This document shows, piece after piece, positions 45,595-54,737 of a stretch of DNA of 64,000 bases. How positions within the stretch are numbered: the stretch's first letter is position 1; the number at the start of each line of letters is the position of its first letter. The DNA is taken from NCBI RefSeq assembly GCF_046523945.1, contig NZ_CP171363.1:2604001-2668000 (forward strand). The letters run 5' to 3'. Under the pieces are notes generated by a model that was given only the letters and a program-made list of their open reading frames with translations, was not told where the DNA came from and searched no databases. Both the position numbers and the translations under genes were made by a program. The stretch is from Faucicola mancuniensis. GTDB taxonomy: Bacteria > Pseudomonadota > Gammaproteobacteria > Pseudomonadales > Moraxellaceae.

Positions 45595-48500
45595 ACCATC
45601 ACCCTAAAAGACGGTAGCAAACAAACCGTACTCGTACCCAAAGTCTATGTGCGTGCCAACGTCAGTGACTTAAAAGGCGATGGTAGCCTTATTGCTGCCC
45701 GCAATGTCGACATGCAGCTGACTGGTGACCTATCAAACCAAGGTAACATTGTGGCACACAATGGACTGCGTATCAATGCCAGTAACCTTAACAATCAAAA
45801 CGGTGGACTTATCCAAGGCAACTTTGTCCAAGTTAACACCAAAAATGATTTAAACAACATCGGTGCAACGCTTAAAGCAGGCAGTGCCATGGCACTGGAT
45901 GTCGGTGGCAAACTCAATAACAGTAGCACCACCCATCATAGCGAAAGTCAAGCAGGTCAAAGCAATGCCTGGCGTACTGGTATCGACCAAATTGGTCAAA
46001 TCTATGTCGGCGATGGCTTAAAAGATAAAAAGGATGAAAATGGTCGACCACTTACTACGCTTAGTATTGATGTGACGGGTGATGCCACCTTTAACGCCGC
46101 TCAACTGGTCAACGCTGGCGGTACCACCCGTTTGGTAGCGGAAGGGGATATCAAATTCAACGCTGTTAACACAGGCTATCAAACCAATGCCATTGGTGAC
46201 AGCAACAACTACTATAAAGTGGGTCAAACCCAAGATATGGGTAGCGTCCTTGTGACCAGTGGCGACACCTTTATCAAAGGCAACAACGTTACAGGCACCG
46301 CCACGACCATCCAAAGTGGCGGCAACACCATCATCAATGCTGACAACAACATTGCCTTTAAAGAAGGACGAGCAACCCAAAACCTATCAACTGCAAATCG
46401 CACCACGGACAAAGGCTTCTTAAGCAGTAAAACCACCCAAGACCGCTACGACATGACCAGTGATACAGCCATTGGCAGTCACATTGATGGTGACAAAGTC
46501 TCTATCACTGCCAAAAATGACGTCCATCTCACCGCCACCGATGTCATTAGTGACCATGGTACCTATGTTAAAGCCGGCAATAACCTAACCATTGATGCCG
46601 CCGAAAATCGTTACAGCGAAAGCTCAAGCCATGACAAGAAAAAATCTGGCGTGTTTGGTACAGGTAGTGGACTTGGCTTTACCATTGGCTCACAAAAGAC
46701 CCAAAACCAAAACAGCACTAAACAAACCTGGCATACTGGCAGCAACATTGGCACCAACGATGGTAACACCGTGCTGACGGCAGGTAACCATTACCAACAA
46801 ACAGGTAGCGTGGTCTCAGCAGGTAATGAAAGCAACAACAATGTCCATGACTTAAGCCGTGGCACGGTCATTATCAATGCCAAATCAGCCACCATTCAAA
46901 ATACCACGGCAACCACCGAAAGTCACAGCAGCCAAAGCCAAAAAACCACAGGCTTAACCGTGAGTGTATCAAATAGTCTAGTTGACCATGTACAGGGTAT
47001 CAGAAGTGTGGTAAAATCTGGCGAAACCACCAACTCAGACCAAATGAAAGTCATGGCTGGGGTGGCAGCGGTTGCTAAAACCCGGACGCTAAGACACAGT
47101 GTACAGCAAAGTACCAAAGACTTTAATGACCCAAGCAAACATGCCCCAGATGGCACCAAGCTTGATGGTCAAAAAGACACGGCTGACAAATTGGGCAGTA
47201 TTGGCAACACCCGTATTCAAGCAACTATCGGCAGTCAATCAAGCAAAAGCACCCAAGACAGTTTATCAGGCAAAAACGAAGCCTCACAAATCAATGCCAA
47301 CAACGCCATCTTTAACATTCAAGGGGCAAGTAAAGATAGTGACTTAACCTTTATTGGCAGTGACTTAAATCTTAAAGGTGACCGCTACAACAACGTAGAA
47401 GGCGATGTTATTGAACAAGCTGCCACTGGCACTGGGTATGACCGTAGTACCAACAAATCAAGCGGCTATGGGATTGGGGTGTATGCTGATACCAAAGGCA
47501 GTGCAGGGATTAGTGCCAATGCCAATATGGCAAAAGCTTATGGTAATGGCGAAACTACCACCAATGCCAACAGCCATATCAATGTGGCAGGTACCACTTA
47601 CCAAAACGTGGGTGGTGACTATGTCGTAGATGGGGCAGTGGAAAAAGGCAACCGTATGACGGGTCATATTGGTGGGGCAATTAAAGCCACCAGCCGTCAG
47701 GATACCGCTACATATGATGGTAAACAGACCAATGCTGGGTTTAGTGCAGATATTGATTTAGTCAAACAAGGAGCAGGGAGCAGTTTATCTATCAATGGCG
47801 GTCGTACTCGAGCAAACGCCGATTATGCAGCGGTGACTGAGCAGACAGGCTTACAGTATCAATCATCCGATGTGGTGGTAGAGGGTAAGAGTACGTTTAA
47901 AGGGGCGTACTTTACGACGGCAACGCCACAAGACAACAAAACCCAGTTTAAGGGTGGGTTAGAAGTTAGTGATATTGAGAACCATAGCCAGTATAAGGCG
48001 GATGGGATTAATGTTGGGTTGTCTGCTGGTTTAACCCCACAAGGCAATTATAAGTCAGGCGGTATTAGTGGGATTGGTTATGGCAAGGATGGTGATAGCC
48101 AAACCAGTACGACGTATGGTGCGGTGACTGGGGTTGCTGGTAAGTCGGAGGTGACGACTGCCAATGTGGCTAGCCTCAATGAGGTATTGCAAAATAATTT
48201 TGATAAAGATAGGGTCAATGCGGAGATTGGGGCTCAGGTTCAGGTAAGTCAGGCGTTTGATACGGAGCGTCGTAGCTATCGCATGGAGATGGCGAAAAAA
48301 GAGCAAGATTTAAGGGATAAGGCGAAAGAAGCTGAGAAACAAGGAGACCAAGAGAAAGCCCGTGAGTTGGCTGCCAAAGCGGATAAACAGCAACATGATA
48401 TGGTGATATTTGATGGTATCACTAGTGCTATATTTGCTCCGAATACCAATGGGGTGACAGGCTATATGGCAAGAGCGATTGCCCCTGAGGTGTCTTATCA

Positions 48501-49619
48501 GATTGGACAATACTTCAAAACAAATGAAGCACTCAATGACCTAGATGATGGTGATAGAGCAGAGCAGAGCAAAGCACTGCTCAGCACTTACTAGCACATG
48601 CCATCTTAGGCGGTGCGGTCAGTTATGCCACAGGCAATGATGCATTAACAGGTGGGTTGTCAGCCGTTGCAGGAGAGGCAACGGCTCCCCTCTTGATGGA
48701 GTATTTATATCAAACTGATGATCCAGATGAGCTAACCGCTGAACAAAAAGACACCATCAGTGTGATTACGGGTTTGGTTGGCACGACCATTGGAGCAACC
48801 ACTGGCAATGTCACTGATGCAGTGAATGCGGGGGAAACGGCAAAGGTGGCGGTTGAGGGGAATGGATTACAAGATATAGAAATGATGTTCCCAAATGAAG
48901 ATTTTAGAGATCCTAACTTCGCTCGGGAAGATTTGGAACTTATCAAAAGGCTTCCAGAAATGGTGGGTTCTTTGAACCTTGTGTATAAAAAGAACGATAA
49001 AGGTCACTTTATCATATGCCTGCCTTATAGTGGCAATAGCTGTGCCCCTAGACCTAATGAAAGATACGCCACTGAGCAAGAAGTTAAACAAGGTGCTAAG
49101 GACTTTGCTTTAGACGTTGTTCCTTTGCCTGGTGGTCAAGGCGTGGCAGTTGTAGTGAAGAAAACGGGTCAAATCGTTGGAAAATACAAAGACGCTAGAG
49201 CGGCTAGAAAAGCGGCTGATGAAGCTGTGGCGGAGGCTAAGGTTGGTAATAATGCAAATCGGGATAATGACTTTATTTCATATCAAAAGAATAAAGAAGC
49301 TTATGATAATGATTTAATAAAAAAAGCTGAGAGTATTAGTACTGCCAACTCAAATAAGACCCCCCCTCAAGTTACAAATCCAAGAAATATTTCAGAAAGA
49401 ATATTGTGGAGACATGTAGAGCAAAATCCCAAAGATGGTCAGCCTCTTGTAGGTATGAATAATGATCCAAGATTCCCTAAAAGCTCAGGTTTTCAAAAGA
49501 TGCAAGCTATTGCGAGAGGTAATGATGGTCATAATATAGTTATTCATTATCAGTATAATAGCAAGACTAATAAAGCATATGATATAAAAATAGTTTCTAA
49601 AGAAAAAGTTGTTAAGTAA
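45595..49619 (+). pseudogene. CdiA-type exoprotein E: 5'-truncated, diverged stem end with an unrecognised toxin
   Basis: Coding begins inside a stem directly at the ISAs1-type end (TITLKDGSKQTVLVPKVYVRAN), homologous but clearly diverged from copies A-D. It continues through the C-terminal repeats and a type-2 pretoxin (FDTERRSYRMEMAKKEQDL). The frame breaks at three AGAGC units (48556-48570), ending prematurely at 48594. The correct frame resumes (AQHLLAHAILGGAVSYATGND) and runs to 49619. After VAVEGN (VENN-like) comes the tip MMFPNEDFRDPNF... PLPGGQGVAVVV... ISERILWRHVEQNPKDG... HNIVIHYQYNSKTNKAYDIKIV. The short end domain could be a small RNase fold, but I do not recognise it. No promoter or signal peptide remains. 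Confidence 0.85.
48556..48570 (+). repeat. AGAGC x 3 pentanucleotide repeat in CdiA E
   Basis: Three AGAGC units followed by AAAGC. With two units the frame reads DRAEQSTAQHLLAHAILGG, exactly joining the two halves of the gene. With three it terminates at TAG (48592-48594). Confidence 0.85.
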
Positions 49620-49733
49620 AACTCATGTTTTTATTAAATTAAAAAATATATTTTTTGATATTTTTTTCAACACTTCGGATATTTAAATGAAAATTACTTT
49701 ATTCTATTACAAAAAAATTAAGGTTCAAAGCTT

Positions 49734-50060
49734 ATGATTAGAGCTATGAGTAAGTCTGAAAACGATTATATATATATATATAGTATATATAAGAATGATG
49801 GTGAATTTTATTATTTAGCGAGTTCTGCAACTCATCAGGGCTTAATAGTATATAGTGACAAAGAGATATATAATATTGAAATATTAAGTGATAATTATAT
49901 TAAGTTAAATACATTTGATATTTCTGCAACTTCTGATGACCAGATGCATCCTATACTTTTTGATTTTTTAAAGAATGACTGGGAAACCTATGAAGGTATC
50001 ATTGAAGGACAAAATGATTCTTGGCTTAAATTTCAAAGGAAGTTAAGGCATAGACCGTAA
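49734..50060 (+). CDS. Putative immunity protein for toxin E
   Basis: 108 residues, small, acidic and Tyr/Ile-rich (MIRAMSKSENDYIYIYSIYKND), with AAGG 9 nt before the ATG. It lies 114 nt after the toxin stop, a larger gap than elsewhere. A (TA)8 tract at 49767-49782 lies within its N-terminal codons. No family recognised; assigned by position only. Confidence 0.55.
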   Translation: MIRAMSKSENDYIYIYSIYKNDGEFYYLASSATHQGLIVYSDKEIYNIEILSDNYIKLNTFDISATSDDQMHPILFDFLKNDWETYEGIIEGQNDSWLKFQRKLRHRP

Positions 50061-50193
50061 TTGTAACTATTCCCTAAAATAGCACAGCTCAAACGTAGAA
50101 TTTCTTATAAAATACCCATAAGGAGTTTTGAGCTATGCTGAAGAAACCGTACAAGTAAACTTGGTAAACTAAGCGTATTAATCGGAGTTTATC

Positions 50194-50259
50194 ATGACCA
50201 AGAAAGTAAGAACCTACAGTGACGAATTTAAAGCCGAAGCTCTTAAAAAGCAAGCGTAG
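50194..50259 (+). pseudogene. IS3-family orfA N-terminal fragment
   Basis: 21-residue frame MTKKVRTYSDEFKAEALKKQ then A-stop. The opening matches the start of IS3-family transposase OrfA proteins. Everything after the first helix is gone. Confidence 0.55.
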
Positions 50260-50277
50260 GGCGGGTACTAACCCGCC
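50260..50277 (+). terminator. GC-rich hairpin, terminator-like
   Basis: GGCGGGT-ACTA-ACCCGCC, a perfect 7-bp stem with a 4-nt loop in AT-rich surroundings. Only TATT follows, so it lacks a proper U-tract. It could equally be an IS end or a small palindromic repeat. Confidence 0.4.
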
Positions 50278-51410
50278 TATTACAGCATCTCACCCTGCAA
50301 CGTAGAGCCATCCAAACCCTCTCACCTAAATAGAATTCGATCACTGGCACCATCTAAAAGCCCTTAGCATCAATGGCAGTAAAACCAACATGGATGCTGA
50401 CTATGCCCAGGTAAAAGAGCAGTCTGGCTTCTTCATGAACACAACCGACCTGCAAGTGGACGGCAAAGGCAGATTTGAGGGCGGAGCGTTTCTCACCAAC
50501 AGTGAGGCTGATAATCAAGCGGTGTTTAAGCAAGACATCACGGTGAGTGACATTGACAACCACAGTAGCTATGAAGGGGAATCCATCTCTGGTGGGATTA
50601 ATGTCGGTGGTAGCACAGCCAATCCACAGGTTAGTAGTCAGGGCATTGGCTATGGCACAGACAGTAATAGCCAAACCAGTACGACGTATGGTGCGGTGAC
50701 TGGGATTGCTGGTAAGTCGGATGTGACGACTGCCAATGTGGGTAGCCTTAATGAGGTTCTACAAAATAACTTTGATAAGGATAGAGTGAATGAGCAGATT
50801 AATGCTCAGGTTCAGATTATTCAAGAATATGGTAAGGAAATTCCGAAAGCGATTGGGGATTATGCCAGTAATAAACAACTTGAGCTAATTAACAAAGGTA
50901 ATATTGAAGAAGCTAAAAAATGGGGTGAAGGTGGTATTTATCGTGTGGTACTTCATACCTTATCAAGTGCTTTAGCCACAGGTTCGATTGAAGGAGCGGT
51001 CGCAGGTAGTGGCACAGCCATTGTTGTACCAAAAGTTGATGAGTATCTACAACAGCAAGACTATGATGAAGCAACTAGAAAAGCTGTTTTAGTTGGATTA
51101 TCGGCTGGTATTGGTGGTGCGGTTGGTGATAATACCGCAGGAGCTGCTAATAATGTTAATCAGACGGAGAATAATTATTTAAATCATATCCAATTACAAA
51201 AATGGGCAGATCAGCTTAAAGCTTGTGGAAATGATAATTATTGTAAACAGGGGATTAATGCTTATTATCAAAATTTAAGTAAAAAACAAGATGCAAAGCT
51301 AAATAGAGTTTGTATTACTGATTTTAATAATGCTCAATGTAAAGCTGAAATCGCTAATTTTTATGCAGGGTTTCCTGAAAATAAAATCTCACCTTTTGCT
51401 AGTGATTATA

Positions 51411-52312
51411 TGTAAGAACCTCAAGCGTTATTTACACTTTGTTTAAAATAAAACTCCAACCACTCATAAGGAGTAAAGGTTTGAGTTTTGCCAGTAATAT
51501 CATCTTTTTTAGTTAAAGATGAATGGGGTTTAACGGTATTATAGAAATTAAGAAATCTTGTTAATTCTTGCTTTCTATGTTCACTACCTGTAAATTCACA
51601 TTGTTCATGCCACATTTCCATGAGCGTACGTATTACTCGTTCTGCTTTACCATTGGTTTGTGGTTTGGCAACTTTGGTGAATTTCTGATTGATGTTGTTA
51701 TTATAACAGGCTTTGACAAATTCATGGTCTTTTGTGCCTTTATATTCTGTGCCATTGTCAGAATAAATCACCTCAATCGTATAAGGGCAAGGTTTAATAA
51801 CTTGTTCTGTCAGAAACTTAGCCGCACTAAAAGCTGTTTTGTCTGGCATAATACAAGCATACAGTTCACGAGAATAATCATCAATGGCAACAAACAGATA
51901 TTCTCTAGGGCTGTTGCTATTTTGTCCTTTGAGCAGTGGTAGGCGTTTTGTATCTACGTGTACCATCTCACCAGGATAGGATTTATTATAACGCTTGGCT
52001 TGTTTTTTGAGTTTGTCTTGTATACTCTTTTCAACTTTAGCTAAGCGTTTAATACCAAATTTCGCTTGTTTAAAGCGATTATTGACACTGGTTTGTGGTT
52101 TTAGTAACTTCACTCTAGCAAGTTTCAATACCTTGTAGATTGTTGGTCTTGATACTTTGTATTCTTCAGCAAGTGATGTTACGCTTTGTTTGTTTTGATG
52201 ATAGGCTATCCAAATAGCTTCTCTTTCAAACGGTAGCAGTCTGGTGTTTTTATGTATGTTCATTTGCAGTATTTTATCCTAAATACTGTAAATAACGCTA
52301 GGATATCTTACA
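51411..52312 (-). mobile_element. IS481-like insertion sequence, copy 2 (902 bp)
   Basis: Same length and ends as 11853-12754. The target duplication GATTATA is present at 51404-51410 and 52313-52319. Only isolated substitutions relative to copy 1 (for example in the HTH-proximal part), so both insertions are recent or one gave rise to the other. Confidence 0.92.
51421..52263 (-). CDS. IS481-family transposase (copy 2)
   Basis: 280 residues, the same protein sequence as the transposase at 11863-12705, with HTH and D104/D169/E208 intact. Antisense to the toxin gene it splits. Confidence 0.93.
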   Translation of the reverse strand: MNIHKNTRLLPFEREAIWIAYHQNKQSVTSLAEEYKVSRPTIYKVLKLARVKLLKPQTSVNNRFKQAKFGIKRLAKVEKSIQDKLKKQAKRYNKSYPGEMVHVDTKRLPLLKGQNSNSPREYLFVAIDDYSRELYACIMPDKTAFSAAKFLTEQVIKPCPYTIEVIYSDNGTEYKGTKDHEFVKACYNNNINQKFTKVAKPQTNGKAERVIRTLMEMWHEQCEFTGSEHRKQELTRFLNFYNTVKPHSSLTKKDDITGKTQTFTPYEWLEFYFKQSVNNA

Positions 52313-52534
52313 GATTATACAAGAATTGAATCATTAGGAGGAGGTACTCTTCGTGCGAATGTTACCATGAGTAATGATTTCGCCTTTAGCAATACTATTA
52401 CTCGCGGTATAGCAAATATCTCCCGAGCTGAAAATAGACCAATGGATGCTATTGCAGCAGATTTAATGCATGCTGAAGTTTGGGGAGGTGGGGCTGGTAG
52501 AACGGTAATTAAGACGAAACCTGCTAAAGCTCTA

Positions 52535-53032
52535 TGCTCATTCCGTGGCGATATGTTAGTAGAGACCCAAAATGGCTATAAACCTATTGCTGATATTAAA
52601 ATTGGTGATATGGTCTTAGCGAAGAATGAATTTACAGGTGAAGTTTCTTACCAAAAAGTTTTGAATCAATATAACAATCCTTATCAACAAACAGTTTATG
52701 TGACTCTAACAGATAAAAATGGTAATTCACAAACGATAGTTTCTAATAAAATTCACCCATTTTTTACTCGTATTAATAACCTAGATGGTTTATCATTGCC
52801 ACCTTCTTCTGAAGGGCATAATTATCAAGGTGATATTAAAAATGCTCAATGGGTTGATGCTAGTAATCTTAAAGCAGGCTATGAGCTATTATCAGAAGAT
52901 GGTAAATGGCAAGTTGTTCAGCATGTTGAGGTTAAGGATGAGCCATTATCTGCATATAATTTAACAGTTGGTAATGACCATACTTATTTTATTGCAGGTA
53001 ATTATAAGGTTCGGGGGGTGTGGGTTCATAAT
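52535..53032 (+). other. Hint domain of the Ntox21-like cassette
   Basis: 166 residues from Cys in LCSFRGDMLVETQNGYKP to Asn in GVWVHN, followed by NC. Internal blocks are SNKIHPFFTRI and GNDHTYFIAG. It is a second subfamily of the same Hint type, closest to the partial domain at 1-160. Confidence 0.8.
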
Positions 53033-53529
53033 AATTGCTGGAATAATCTTCCTTCTGGTGCTACTAATACAGGTAAAACATTACCAGATGGTAGACCTTT
53101 ATATACTTTTAAAGATGAAAAAGGTAAGCAAGTTTTAGCTTATAAAGGTTCTGATGGTCGGTACTATAATAAAGACGTTTATCACCCAACTAAACCAAAC
53201 TCACCAAATGTAATAGCAGTTGATTCATATCCGAATAGAATAGGTGCAAAGGCTGCACCAGGACATGTCTACTATCAAACGGATGCTGAAGCTTTTGAAG
53301 CTGCTAAAAAACTTGGTTATACAAAGAAACATACCCAAAAGAACAGACCAGCTATTTTTGAAAACCCAAATACAGGTGAAGTAATTTCTCGTGATGTAGG
53401 CACTGGCAAAGGTGAAGGTGCACATAATGGTGGGGTATGGAAAAAAGCAGATTCTATAAAAAATATTAATAAAAAAGAAACTCGTGATGGTACATACGAT
53501 GCTAATTTGAAAAGGATAGGTGATTAAAG

Positions 53530-53985
53530 ATGCTTGCTAATCATTATAATGAGTGTAATGAAATATTTTGGAATGAAGAGTCTTTTAATTATTCTTTAGA
53601 AGAGAAACGCATTTGGGATATGGATAAATATTGGAAATTGGAATATTTTCTAATAAAGTTGTGTGAAAGCTTGGTAGGGGCAGAAACTCTAAATAGGGAG
53701 TTAGCTGCAAATTTATACTATTTAGCTAATAGTATAAATCTATCAATCTCTAGTCATAACGATCCTGAAGATTATTATTTTTTGGAAAAATTTAACCAAG
53801 ATGAAGCAGATGAATGTCGTGATCGTTTAAATCATATAATGAGAATTTTATGGGGAAGAATACCCTTTAATTATGACTATTTAATAATAGCAAACCCTCT
53901 AATCCAAAAAGATATGGCAAATTGGGTAGAAGGAATGAAAGATCTTACAGGACATATACGTGTTACTAATGCTGGAGTAGATTAA
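53530..53985 (+). CDS. Putative immunity protein for the Ntox21-like toxin
   Basis: 151 residues, ATG two bases after the toxin stop, so translationally coupled. Acidic, soluble, Tyr/Leu-rich (EEKRIWDMDKYWKLEYFLIKLCESL ... SSHNDPEDYYFLE). Possibly an Imm41-like protein, from memory only. It should protect against the adjacent tip. Confidence 0.65.
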   Translation: MLANHYNECNEIFWNEESFNYSLEEKRIWDMDKYWKLEYFLIKLCESLVGAETLNRELAANLYYLANSINLSISSHNDPEDYYFLEKFNQDEADECRDRLNHIMRILWGRIPFNYDYLIIANPLIQKDMANWVEGMKDLTGHIRVTNAGVD

Positions 53986-53986
53986 A

Positions 53987-54424
53987 ATGAATTATTTTGA
54001 GGCAGAGTTTAACGAAGTAGAATTGCTTATCAATAATGGTAAGTTTGAATTAGCCTTTACGAAATTAAATAATATTATTGACAATAATAAGATTAATGAA
54101 AAAGAGATTGCTGAAGCTTTAAATCTAAAAGGAGTAATTGTCGATGCTTATGCTCCTTACCTTAATGAATTTCCTGATGAGGGTGGTCTATTTTATTTTG
54201 CTAAAGCATTAAACTACGACGAGAAAAATATTGGAGCACTATTTAATATTATTAACTCTTTTAATATGCATGATTTGAAGAAAAGTTATATTTTAAGTCA
54301 AAAGGAATTATTTTTTAAAGCTTATGAAACTTTGAAAAACGTTGTTTACAGTCAATTAAATACAGATCTTAAATCAGAAGTAGATGAATATCAAAGTACA
54401 TACATTTATTTGAAATCCATCTAG
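53987..54424 (+). CDS. Small TPR-like protein, possible accessory or second immunity gene
   Basis: 145 residues, ATG one base after the previous stop. The helical pattern NNGKFELAFTKLNNIIDNN / IAEALNLKGVIVDAYAP / LFYFAKALNYDEKNIGALFNI resembles two to three tetratricopeptide repeats. Operon position suggests it belongs to an immunity set. No specific toxin is evident. Confidence 0.6.
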   Translation: MNYFEAEFNEVELLINNGKFELAFTKLNNIIDNNKINEKEIAEALNLKGVIVDAYAPYLNEFPDEGGLFYFAKALNYDEKNIGALFNIINSFNMHDLKKSYILSQKELFFKAYETLKNVVYSQLNTDLKSEVDEYQSTYIYLKSI

Positions 54425-54495
54425 AGATGGATTTTAATGGATAATCTACCAAACCAGCTTCTTCTCATAAATCAAAGGTCAAGTGAGAAAGTAAA

Positions 54496-54696
54496 ATGTT
54501 TATTAAGATAGAAGATTTTGAAGAAGAACGAATTTGGTCTGGCACAATTTTAAGAATATTTCTTAAAAATCAAAATGAATTTTATTATTCAGATAGAGTG
54601 TTTGATATTATCATATTTGAAAATTATACAGATGAAATGGGCTTAGGTGCTTTACAAGTATCAGGTTATAAAGCAGGAAAAATAAGTTTATTTTGA
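54496..54696 (+). CDS. Small orphan immunity-like protein
   Basis: 66 residues, beginning MFIKIEDFEEERIWSGTILR, with FDIIIFENYTDEMGLGALQV and ending SGYKAGKISLF. Compact soluble protein of the kind found in immunity arrays, perhaps Imm45-like (weak recollection). It lies about 70 bp after the TPR-like gene and 40 bp before the IS4-family element. No matching toxin is visible. Confidence 0.5.
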   Translation: MFIKIEDFEEERIWSGTILRIFLKNQNEFYYSDRVFDIIIFENYTDEMGLGALQVSGYKAGKISLF

Positions 54697-54737
54697 GAGC
54701 ATTCAAAACCCTGTATCCGTTAAATTATAGTTTCATC

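Larger units (their letters stand above)
50061..50370. other. Mosaic of IS debris between CdiA E and the next cassette
   Basis: Contains 8-bp inverted arms AGCTCAAA (50086-50093) and TTTGAGCT (50127-50134), a truncated IS3-type orfA start, and a GC-rich hairpin. No complete gene. It marks where a stem fragment was joined by transposition or recombination. Confidence 0.55.
50370..53527 (+). pseudogene. Orphan CdiA-CT with Hint and Ntox21-like toxin, interrupted by an IS481-like element
   Basis: Begins within stem C-terminal repeats (ALSINGSKTNMDADYAQV). It continues through a type-1 pretoxin (YGKEIPKAIGDYASNKQLEL ... NQTENNYLNHIQ) to ASDY, where the IS enters. Excision restores ASDYTRIESLGGG, the same reading as copy A. 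After the IS come NDFAFSNTITRGI, the Hint domain (52535-53032), and a tip GHVYYQTDAEAFEAAKKLGY... RPAIFENPNTGEVISRDVG... HNGGVWKKADSIKN... ETRDGTYDANLKRIGD. The tip end matches my recollection of the Ntox21 nuclease family. It has no 5' stem, so it is silent unless recombined. Confidence 0.82.

Noticed and set aside
50086..50134. Hairpin AGCTCAAA/TTTGAGCT as a riboswitch or attenuator
   Set aside because: Only 8-bp arms with a 33-nt loop in IS debris and no intact gene downstream. A transposon end or chance repeat is more likely.
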